From: Magnetococcales bacterium
GTDB lineage: Bacteria; Pseudomonadota; Magnetococcia; Magnetococcales; Magnetaquicoccaceae
Assembly: GCA_015229095.1 (NCBI GenBank)
Contig: JADGCE010000084.1
Location: 1-11,801 of the forward strand
Reading direction: 5' to 3'
DNA: 11,801 bases
Part shown: piece by piece, positions 6,017-11,801 of the stretch
Position numbering within the stretch: position 1 is the first letter of the stretch
How the letters are laid out: every line of letters begins with the position of its first letter
Translations under genes and position numbers: made by a program
The notes under the pieces: generated by a model
What the model saw: the letters and a program-made list of their open reading frames with translations, nothing else
What the model was told of the DNA's origin: nothing
Database searches by the model: none

Positions 6017-7894
6017 ATAAATGTCAAGGCCAAACGGCTGATCAGAAAACCGCGCAATATCGTGGAAATCTTGATGATTGCCATCGAAGAGAACGCTTTG
6101 GTGGATGTCATCATCCAGCCGGCCACACTGCGTACCAATGCGTTTTTTGTCTGTCAGGACGGCAATATGGGCAAACGGGAGTGTTTGCTGCTCACCTCCT
6201 TGAACACAGAGGAGGAGATCAAGGCTTGCCGGGAGAGTGCGGTCATCAAGGTGTTCTGCCAGACCGTGCGCTATCTGATTGAAATCGATGGAAAATTCAT
6301 TGAAAGCACCGATGTCAAGGGAACACCCTGTATCAAGCTGGCGTTTCCGGATGTGATTGCCATTTCTGCCCAGGCACGGCAATTCAATCGACGCCGGGTT
6401 CCTTTCAGCATCGACATGCCGATCACCATCGACATGAAGACGCAAAAACCTTTCCGGGCCAGGGTCTTCGATGTGGCCGCCGGGGGGTGTTCCTTCATTC
6501 GGCATGTGGATGAATCCCATCTGTTCAACCCCACCTTTCCCAAGGGGACGGTGCTCAAGGCTGTTTTGGAATCACCCGACAAAACCAACCCCTACTCGGT
6601 GCCCGTCAATGCGGTGGTGCGCAAAATTTTTACCATGCGCAACCGTTACAACGAAATCATGGAGATGATCGGGGCGGAGTTCAACCTGATCTCCACCGAT
6701 GCCCGGGGCGATTTCAACAAGCTGTTGCGCTTTATCGACGATGAGTGTGTCCGCACCCACAAACAGACCAATCCGGTCATCGACCGCTGCGTGCTGGAAC
6801 AGGAGGGGCTGCAAGGGGATTATGCGGATGTGCATCAGGCGGTCGAGTCGGGGGATCCGGATTTGATGCTGGGTCTGTTGTCCGTATGGCGCATGGACCC
6901 GGGGGCGCGCCGCACCCTGGTCAGCGGCATCATCAAAATCGGCATGACCCGCTCCGGCATTTCGGCCCAGTTGGTGTCGGCCCTGCAAATCATCTCCGCC
7001 ATCGAGTGGTCGGCAGACGCCGATATGCTGGTGGAGGCCGTCATCGAGCGCAAGCATGTCGCCAGCGGCCTGAAAGTGTTGGAGGTGATTCCTGAGGATT
7101 CCGCCAACACGGATCTGCTGGTCAAAATGATCGTCACGCACGGCTCCCCCGAAAAACTGCTGGAGGCCGTGCGCATCTGCTCGAACAAGCAGCGCATCCA
7201 ACAAACCCTGTTGCCCATCCTCTCCCGGACGGCCCCCATCAAATATCTGATCGAGGCCTATCAATATATCCCCAAAGATTCCCCTCTGCTGGAGAGTCTG
7301 CTGGAGCTGATTCTGGAAAAAACCAAATCCACCATGGAGCTGATGCCCCTGATCCGTTCGGTGGATAATGTGCATTCTGTCGTCTTTCTGAAATTGATCC
7401 AACGGTTTGCCAGGGGGGCGCCGGTCAAGGAGTTGGTCAAGCTGTTGGAAATTCAGGTCAGTGACAAGACCCAGGTGGGGGAGTTGTTGGTCACGGAGGT
7501 GGTGTCCCGGGGCAAACCGGAACATATCATGGAAGCCTTCAACCATGTGAGCATGAACTCCTTTTCCTCGATTGCCCTGGCGTATGGCCTGTTCCGCTGC
7601 GCCCTGCCGCACCAGGTGGAGTTTGCCTTGATGAAAACGGAAACGCTGCCCAAGGCGGCTGTCATTCTGCGTTATACCCACCTGAAAAATCTGGTGGAGG
7701 GGGACCAGCAAGGTTTCAACCTGACCCAGTTGGCCAAAATGTTCCGGCATGACAGGAGTGCGGAGGAAAACCGGGTGGCACTGGCCAAGGTGGAACAGGA
7801 GGCCAAACGCCTGATCGTTGAGACCGAGGAGCGGTTGTGCAAGCTCTCGGAGATTCTTCACGGCGCGCCCAGCGGTCGATTGAAACGGTCGTAG
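6014..7894 (+). CDS. PilZ-domain protein with long C-terminal all-helical extension; unrecognised architecture
   Basis: About 626 aa from GTG 6014 (642 if GTG 5966 is used). Residues 10-115 and 118-235 repeat the N-terminal and PilZ domains of the preceding gene (shared NIVEILM, KLAFPDVI, FDVAAGGCSF), so the two are tandem paralogues. The PilZ motifs are altered: RQFNRRR (122-128) contains an RxxxR, but D/NxSxxG reads DVAAGG (153-158) with alanine for serine. From about 260 to 550 the chain is a series of amphipathic helices of 25-40 residues (for example DLLVKMIVTHGSPEKLLEAV, LLESLLELILEKT, KELVKLLEIQ), suggesting a HEAT- or TPR-like solenoid with no clear repeat consensus. A charged probable coiled coil follows (about 580-612). 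There is no catalytic motif, signal peptide or membrane span. A plausible reading is a c-di-GMP-responsive scaffold or adaptor; that is inference. It ends facing the ankyrin gene. Confidence 0.75.
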   Translation: MINVKAKRLIRKPRNIVEILMIAIEENALVDVIIQPATLRTNAFFVCQDGNMGKRECLLLTSLNTEEEIKACRESAVIKVFCQTVRYLIEIDGKFIESTDVKGTPCIKLAFPDVIAISAQARQFNRRRVPFSIDMPITIDMKTQKPFRARVFDVAAGGCSFIRHVDESHLFNPTFPKGTVLKAVLESPDKTNPYSVPVNAVVRKIFTMRNRYNEIMEMIGAEFNLISTDARGDFNKLLRFIDDECVRTHKQTNPVIDRCVLEQEGLQGDYADVHQAVESGDPDLMLGLLSVWRMDPGARRTLVSGIIKIGMTRSGISAQLVSALQIISAIEWSADADMLVEAVIERKHVASGLKVLEVIPEDSANTDLLVKMIVTHGSPEKLLEAVRICSNKQRIQQTLLPILSRTAPIKYLIEAYQYIPKDSPLLESLLELILEKTKSTMELMPLIRSVDNVHSVVFLKLIQRFARGAPVKELVKLLEIQVSDKTQVGELLVTEVVSRGKPEHIMEAFNHVSMNSFSSIALAYGLFRCALPHQVEFALMKTETLPKAAVILRYTHLKNLVEGDQQGFNLTQLAKMFRHDRSAEENRVALAKVEQEAKRLIVETEERLCKLSEILHGAPSGRLKRS

Positions 7895-7932
7895 TGGCTC
7901 GACCAACCGGATTGGAAAGGAAAAATATCATG

Positions 7933-7990
7933 GGGTCCAGGGGAGATTATCTCCCCTGGCGGGGTGCAGGGGCAGAAGCCCCTGCAAGGG
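7933..7990 (+). repeat. REP-like element: GGGGTC followed by two adjacent perfect stem-loops
   Basis: After GGGGTC, an 11-bp perfect inverted repeat pairs 7937-7947 with 7949-7959 (CCAGGGGAGAT / ATCTCCCCTGG). A GGGG link leads to a second perfect 9-bp stem, TGCAGGGGC (7965-7973) with GCCCCTGCA (7978-7986), around the loop AGAA. Paired GC-rich hairpins in a convergent spacer are typical of REP/BIME-type intergenic repeats, and they may also stall polymerase or protect the 3' end of the PilZ mRNA. Membership of a genome-wide family is inferred. Confidence 0.6.
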
Positions 7991-8053
7991 AATGCGCGCT
8001 GTTGGTTGACTCGGCAGGTTGAGGTTGGATCGTCGTTTCGGCCATTCCTGGCT

Positions 8054-8094
8054 GGGGAAGGCGGTGAACCGCCTCCCCCAGACCCCCTCCACCC
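8054..8094 (-). repeat. Second REP-like hairpin, inverted relative to the first
   Basis: GGGGAAGGCGG (8054-8064) pairs with CCGCCTCCCC and one further C (8069-8079) around TGAA, with a single mismatch. Read on the minus strand, the element starts GGGGGTC followed by a GGGGGAGG stem. This is the same plan as the copy at 7933-7990 (GGGGTC plus a GGGGAG stem), so the two form an inverted pair about 65-95 bp apart. On the plus strand the stem is followed after 15 bases by T8. Confidence 0.5.
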
Positions 8095-8152
8095 TTTTTT
8101 TTCAATCGTTTTTTTTACAGATCAGCCCCACAGCAGCAAAAACGACCCCTGT

Positions 8153-9121
8153 TCACGCATGGCTTCCTGCTCCCAAAAGTTTGACCAGGCCACTGTCAGC
8201 AACACCCTTCCGCAAATAATCCTGGGCCGTGCGGCCATTCTTGTCAATCAGGGTCTTCTGAATCCCTCGCGCCAGCAACAGGTTGGCGGTGTCCAGATGG
8301 TTGTAGCGCGCAGCAAACATCAAGGCGGAAATCCCCTCGTTGTTGACCGCGTTGATATCCGCGCCATGGTCCAGCAACTGCTGCACAATCTGCGTATATC
8401 CTTTTTCTGCGGCCGCCAGCAGAGCTGTGCAACCACACACATGCCGGAAATGTTGGTTCGCGCCATGCTGTAGCAGAGCCGCCACAATGGCGCCATGGCC
8501 TTTTTCGGCAGCGATCATCAAAGGGGTGTAGCCATGCCGGTTTTGCACGTCCGGGGTGACGCCCGCTTGCAGAAGGGCCGTCACACTGTCAGCATGCCCC
8601 CGTTTGGCAGCGATGATCATTGCCGTATCTCCGTTACGATCCGCGCTATGGGCAGAAGCACCGTGAGCCAGCAGGGTCTTCAGCATATCGGTCAACCCGT
8701 ACTGGGCGGCAAAAAAAAGTGCCGTATGCCCGTTTTGGGTCTGACTGTCCACGGAGGCCCCGTGGGCCAGCAACAGCTCGACAATCTCCCGGTAATCCCA
8801 CTGAACCGCCAGACTCAAGGGTGTAAAACCGGAGAGATCTTTGGCATTGACATCCGCACCATGCATCAACAAACGCCGCACCACCTCGACATGACCGTTG
8901 TTGGCCGCCCAGGCCAGTGGGGTGATCTGCATTCTGCCCTGTGCATCCACAGGCGTCCCACGCGCCAGGAGAGTCTGGACCATGGTCACATCGCCATCCA
9001 TGGCCGCCATGGACAAGGCGTTGGAGACCGGGGCGGTATTGCTCTCCCCCATACCCACCATGGCGACCACAGCAGCAGCGGTCATCAGGGAAACAGCAAG
9101 TCCGACTTTCTTGGTGTCCAT
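8153..9121 (-). CDS. Exported ankyrin-repeat protein (about eight repeats)
   Basis: A 322-aa protein. Residues 1 to about 26 form a signal peptide: KK, then a hydrophobic Ala/Val/Met core, with cleavage plausible near GMGES. Mature protein would be periplasmic, or a lipid-free secreted protein, since no lipobox cysteine is seen. The rest is a tandem array of 33-residue ankyrin repeats at about 32-63, 64-96, 97-129, 130-162, 163-195, 196-228, 229-261 and 262-294, followed by a partial C-terminal cap. Consensus elements recur (G-TPL--AA--GH---V--LL-HGA). No enzymatic domain is present, so it probably acts by binding a protein partner; in other bacteria small periplasmic ankyrin proteins can accompany catalase (AnkB-type), but no such partner is adjacent here. 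The ATG is preceded by a strong GGAGGAG seven bases upstream. It is a single gene, divergent from ktrB. Confidence 0.88.
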   Translation of the reverse strand: MDTKKVGLAVSLMTAAAVVAMVGMGESNTAPVSNALSMAAMDGDVTMVQTLLARGTPVDAQGRMQITPLAWAANNGHVEVVRRLLMHGADVNAKDLSGFTPLSLAVQWDYREIVELLLAHGASVDSQTQNGHTALFFAAQYGLTDMLKTLLAHGASAHSADRNGDTAMIIAAKRGHADSVTALLQAGVTPDVQNRHGYTPLMIAAEKGHGAIVAALLQHGANQHFRHVCGCTALLAAAEKGYTQIVQQLLDHGADINAVNNEGISALMFAARYNHLDTANLLLARGIQKTLIDKNGRTAQDYLRKGVADSGLVKLLGAGSHA

Positions 9122-9214
9122 TGTTTTTCTCCTCCATCCCTATACATTCTCTTTGGGTTTCGCCTTGCTTCCAGTCCGGTTCAACCGACTGCAGCATCCG
9201 CTTGTCTGTCATAG

Positions 9215-9230
9215 CGCATAAGGCGTGCCA
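9215..9230 (-). promoter_or_regulatory. Candidate sigma-54 promoter for the ankyrin gene
   Basis: On the minus strand TGGCACG-CCTT-ATGCG has a perfect -24 element. The -12 GC has exact spacing (GG at 9229-9228, GC at 9217-9216), but the -12 box is ATGCG rather than TTGCW. Transcription would start near 9204, giving a leader of about 80 bases. The half-site array 95-190 bases further upstream is where enhancer-binding activators usually sit. Confidence 0.4.
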
Positions 9231-9331
9231 TGGGAAGACCCCGCCGGCACACAGAAAAGAAGAACGATAATATATTGATTTTACATTATTTTACGATTCA
9301 AAAAGAATGGCGGAGGGTCTGTTTTGTGTGC

Positions 9332-9406
9332 TGTTCCACACACACTGTCCCATGACAGGATCCACGACCTGGGACACACTGTCTCATCCCGGCACAGTGT
9401 GTCCCA
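9332..9406. promoter_or_regulatory. Array of TGTCCCA/TGGGACA half-sites, probable binding sites of a regulator
   Basis: A perfect 13-bp inverted repeat pairs TGGGACACACTGT (9370-9382) with ACAGTGTGTCCCA (9394-9406). Within the array, TGGGACA-CAC-TGTCTCA (9370-9386) is itself a dyad. TGTCCCA recurs at 9346-9352 and 9400-9406, and TGTTCCA occurs at 9332-9338. The 14-mers at 9340-9353 and 9374-9387 differ by one base. CTGTC-CCAT-GACAG (9345-9358) is a further small dyad. Repeated dyads in a divergent promoter region suggest cooperative binding by a dimeric regulator of the ankyrin gene, ktrB, or both. A hairpin terminator is unlikely because there is no T run and no gene ends here. Confidence 0.5.
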
Positions 9407-9617
9407 CGGATGACGCTCCATGGGCTGCCCATTCTTGTGCCTGCCAACTCCTGAATGGCCACTCCGTGTAGAAACAGGACTTTGTTTTGCCAGATTGCTT
9501 TATTTTTTCTTTATGTGTGCGCTGCTTAAATTTACCCAATATCAACACAAAACATGATAATGTCTCCGGGTTGTCTGTTTGTTCATCAGCAGCCATTTCT
9601 GACGAGGTGGATCCATC

Positions 9618-11000
9618 ATGTCTGCACCGGTTAATGAATTCACGATTTCGCGTGTTGTCGTTTTTTCCTTTGTGTTGACGATTTTGCTGGGTGCGTTACT
9701 GCTTCTTCTGCCAGTCAGTCGTCTTCCGAATGTGGATCCTGTCTCCTGGATTGACGCCCTTTTTACCTCCGCTTCTGCGGTCTGTGTCACAGGTTTGTCT
9801 GTTCGGGATACCGGCACTACCTTTTCGGCATTCGGTCAGGGGGTGATTCTGGGACTGATCCAGATCGGTGGACTGGGATTCCTGACGCTCTCCACCTACT
9901 TCATCACCCGGTTCCAGGGACGCAGGAGAGGCATAAGCCTGCAACACCGTCACCTCCTGGAGATATCCCACGGTTCCGTGAAGTCCGTCTCTCCCGCCCA
10001 GTTGCTGCAGGCCATTCTGGCTTTCACCTTTCTGACGGAACTTCTGGGTGCCTACTTGCTTTTTATCCGATTTTCCGAAAGTTATCCAACCGGCCAGGCA
10101 ACCTGGCTGGCCGTTTTCCACGCCATCTCTGCCTTCTGCAATGCCGGGTTCGGACTCTTTGCCGACAGCCTCATGGGTTACCGTCAGGATTTACTGGTGA
10201 GTGGCACCATCATGGGGTTGATCATTCTGGGCGGATTGGGGTTTCTCGTCGTTGCCGATGTGACACTGTGGCTCGTGGCGCGGGCGCGCCGGCAGCGGGA
10301 ATCCCTCTCTCTTCATTCACGCCTGGTCTTGCAAACCACGCTGGTGCTGATTCTTTTCGGTGCGGTCGCCATTGCGGCCATGGAGTGGGGGAGCGCGGCC
10401 ATGGGTGACCAGCCTATGGCCGTCGTATTGGAAAGTCTCTTCCTCTCTGTAACCAGTCGCACCGCCGGTTTCAATGCCACCGATACCGCCCTGTTGACGG
10501 GCCCCACACTGTTCCTGGTGATTTTGTTGATGGCCATTGGCGGATCACCGGGTTCCACCGCCGGAGGCATGAAAACAACCACAGCTGCCGTCTGCTTTTC
10601 CCTGCTGCGTTCCAAGGCGCGCAACCGACCACGGGTGGAGTGCCTGGAACGGGCCGTGCCTGATGAAACCGTCAACAAAGCCATGCTGGTGGTGACCGGT
10701 TATCTCCTGGCCATTATCATCGGCGTCCTGCTGTTGCAGCTCACCGAAGCAGGCCAGCAGCCCTTCAACAAAACGGAGGGCAACTTGTTCCTGGCTCATC
10801 TGTTCGAGACGGTCTCCGCCCTGGGAACGGTGGGACTCTCCACCGGGGTTACACCAACCCTGACCACAAGCGGCAAGCTGGTCATTACCATCCTGATGTT
10901 CGTCGGTCGGGTGGGGCCGCTATTGGCCGCCAGTGCCATGATCGGCGCAGTATCCAAAATTCCGTACACCTTTGCGGAAGAAAACGTCAATATCGGTTGA
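9618..11000 (+). CDS. ktrB: Potassium uptake channel subunit KtrB (Trk/Ktr/HKT superfamily)
   Basis: Membrane-spanning K+ translocating subunit, 460 aa, the KtrB size. Four M1-P-M2 repeats each carry a selectivity-filter glycine: VTGL (G59), NAGF (G177), TAGF (G284) and TVGL (G406). The flexible gate loop GGSPGSTAGGMKTTT (308-322) follows the third P-loop. GRVGP (430-434) marks the last repeat. Together these assign the protein to the superfamily with confidence; the length and the KtrA-type partner favour KtrB over the longer TrkH. ATG 9618 is preceded by GAGGT nine bases upstream. The stop overlaps an in-frame TTG of the next gene, whose preferred ATG is 14 bases downstream, so ktrB-ktrA form an operon. 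KtrB dimers sit on a KtrA octamer ring in characterised systems, often with Na+-dependent transport. Confidence 0.94.
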   Translation: MSAPVNEFTISRVVVFSFVLTILLGALLLLLPVSRLPNVDPVSWIDALFTSASAVCVTGLSVRDTGTTFSAFGQGVILGLIQIGGLGFLTLSTYFITRFQGRRRGISLQHRHLLEISHGSVKSVSPAQLLQAILAFTFLTELLGAYLLFIRFSESYPTGQATWLAVFHAISAFCNAGFGLFADSLMGYRQDLLVSGTIMGLIILGGLGFLVVADVTLWLVARARRQRESLSLHSRLVLQTTLVLILFGAVAIAAMEWGSAAMGDQPMAVVLESLFLSVTSRTAGFNATDTALLTGPTLFLVILLMAIGGSPGSTAGGMKTTTAAVCFSLLRSKARNRPRVECLERAVPDETVNKAMLVVTGYLLAIIIGVLLLQLTEAGQQPFNKTEGNLFLAHLFETVSALGTVGLSTGVTPTLTTSGKLVITILMFVGRVGPLLAASAMIGAVSKIPYTFAEENVNIG

Positions 11001-11014
11001 ATGGGAGGCATAAC

Positions 11015-11794
11015 ATGGCTGGAAACTTTCTGGTGGTGGGCCTGGGAACCTTTGGCAGTCGCGTGGCCCAGGCGTTGTTCGAGAGCGGTGCCTATGTGCT
11101 GGCCGTGGATCAGGATGAAGAACGGGTCAATGCCATCCGGGAAAGCTCCTCCAAGGCAGTCTGTTGCAATGCCACCAATACGGAGGCCATGAAAGCCGTG
11201 GGAGCGTTCGACGTGGATACCGCCATCGTGGCGATCCGCAACCATTTTGACGCCACCGTTCTGGTCACCCACGCCCTGCGCAAAAATGGGGTCGAGCACC
11301 TCCTGGTACAGGTGGACAATGAGCAGGAGGAGGAAGCCATTCACACCTTTGGAGCCACGGAAGTCATCTTCCCGCCCCGTGATATGGCAGTGCGTATTGC
11401 CAGACGATTGATCCACCCCGATCTCGCAGAAAGCATTCCATTGACGCACGATGTGGCCATGATCGACATCGCCTGTCCAACCTTGTTTGTCGGGCGAAGC
11501 ATCAGCGATCTGGCTTTGCGCACCCACTTTGGCGTCAATCTGATCGGCATCCGTCACCCGGATCAGGGGCATGGCGGGGAAAGATTCACCCTCAATCCCT
11601 CCCCGGATATCCGACTGCACAGTGAAGACAACCTGATTCTTCTGGGAAACCTGGGACAATTGGCCAAGGTAAAAAATTTGTCAAGCTCCAGATATTCTTC
11701 CAGAAACGGGGGAAGAGAGGAATCAGCACACCCGACAGGTGTTGCCCGTTTTGGGCGTGGACACGAGGGATCCGGTGGATTGTTGGGGCCTTGA
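11015..11794 (+). CDS. ktrA: KtrA/TrkA-type RCK regulatory subunit of the potassium channel, with C-terminal extension
   Basis: Cytosolic nucleotide-gated regulator of KtrB. The RCK_N Rossmann fold has VGLGTFG (8-14) and the acidic D32 that contacts the nucleotide ribose, with further conserved segments CCNATN (50-55) and VQVDNEQ (98-104). The RCK_C domain spans about 140-220 (MIDIACPTLFVGRSISDLAL... EDNLILLGN). ATG 11015 has GGGAGG six bases upstream and starts directly before the fold; a TTG at 10997 would only add MNGRHN. At 259 aa it is some 35-40 residues longer than typical KtrA. The tail after KNL (222-259) is Ser/Gly/Arg-rich and unlike the domain. It could be a disordered extension or the product of a lost stop or frameshift near the end. 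The stop TGA is seven bases from the window edge. Confidence 0.92.
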   Translation: MAGNFLVVGLGTFGSRVAQALFESGAYVLAVDQDEERVNAIRESSSKAVCCNATNTEAMKAVGAFDVDTAIVAIRNHFDATVLVTHALRKNGVEHLLVQVDNEQEEEAIHTFGATEVIFPPRDMAVRIARRLIHPDLAESIPLTHDVAMIDIACPTLFVGRSISDLALRTHFGVNLIGIRHPDQGHGGERFTLNPSPDIRLHSEDNLILLGNLGQLAKVKNLSSSRYSSRNGGREESAHPTGVARFGRGHEGSGGLLGP

Positions 11795-11801
11795 TCATCG
11801 T

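Larger units (their letters stand above)
7895..8152. other. Convergent intergenic spacer with hairpin repeats and T runs
   Basis: No gene is supported here. The spacer holds two perfect stem-loops near the PilZ end and an oppositely oriented GGGG(A)AGGCGG hairpin near the ankyrin end. Two T8 runs (8095-8102 and 8109-8116) are separated by CAATCG. The T runs follow the last stem by 15 bases, so it is not a textbook intrinsic terminator. The whole cluster could still end transcription from the left. Confidence 0.6.
9122..9617. other. Divergent regulatory region between the ankyrin gene and ktrB
   Basis: About 500 bp with no convincing gene. From the ankyrin side it contains a sigma-54-like site (9215-9230) and an AT-rich block (9262-9310). 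It continues with the TGTCCCA/TGGGACA half-site array (9325-9406). The AT-rich stretch before ktrB (9481-9565) holds a GATAAT (9556-9561) that could serve as a -10 but has no good -35. Short open frames here have no ribosome site and resemble nothing known. Confidence 0.6.

Noticed and set aside
6572..7906. Long minus-strand open frame of 444 codons opposite the second PilZ gene
   Set aside because: It lies antisense to a gene with clear domain homology, is rich in Gln/His/Gly as expected for a shadow frame, has no recognisable motif and no ribosome site.
9370..9406. 13-bp inverted repeat as a rho-independent terminator
   Set aside because: It has an 11-base loop, no T run on either side, and no gene ends toward it; operator function is more likely.
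1..11801. CRISPR array, tRNA, rRNA or insertion sequence
   Set aside because: No regularly spaced direct repeats, no cloverleaf-like stretch in the spacers, and no transposase reading frame was found.

Overview
The window looks like an ordinary chromosomal stretch of a fairly GC-rich Gram-negative proteobacterium. The rsmG-parA-parB order is typical of Proteobacteria. There are also two PilZ-type proteins, a candidate sigma-54 (-24/-12) promoter, and an ankyrin protein with an export signal. The style (stacked PilZ proteins, GGGGTC-hairpin intergenic repeats) would suit a magnetotactic-coccus or other deep alphaproteobacterial lineage. That placement is a low-confidence impression, not something the sequence proves. 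No transposase, phage gene, rRNA, tRNA or CRISPR array was seen.

Layout, left to right. (1) The 3' part of priA, the replication-restart helicase, runs rightward from the window edge (1-2172). (2) A leftward rsmG-parA-parB operon (4669 to 2223) ends tail-to-tail with priA. It encodes the 16S rRNA m7G methyltransferase and the chromosome-partition ATPase and CTPase pair. (3) A divergent intergenic region (4670-4910) separates rsmG from two rightward paralogous PilZ genes. It carries a near-consensus sigma-54 site and a 12-bp palindrome. (4) The first PilZ protein (4911-5930) is a two-domain YcgR-like protein. The second (6014-7894) has the same N-terminal and PilZ domains joined to about 370 residues of helical sequence with no recognised family. 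(5) A convergent spacer (7895-8152) holds an inverted pair of REP-like hairpin elements and two T8 runs. (6) A leftward gene (9121-8153) encodes a probably periplasmic protein made of about eight ankyrin repeats. (7) A 496-bp intergenic region carries an array of TGTCCCA/TGGGACA half-sites, including a perfect 13-bp inverted repeat. The array lies roughly 110-200 bp upstream of a sigma-54-like site for the ankyrin gene. (8) A rightward ktrB-ktrA pair (9618-11794) encodes a Trk/Ktr/HKT potassium channel subunit and its RCK regulator, which has an unusual C-terminal tail.

How the genes fit together: the left half is conserved replication and segregation housekeeping. The middle is a cyclic-di-GMP-type signalling or motility module, probably under sigma-54 control. 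The right half is a stress or ion-homeostasis section. The most novel material is the tandem PilZ pair with its helical fusion, and the putative activator-site array plus sigma-54 promoter in front of the ankyrin gene.
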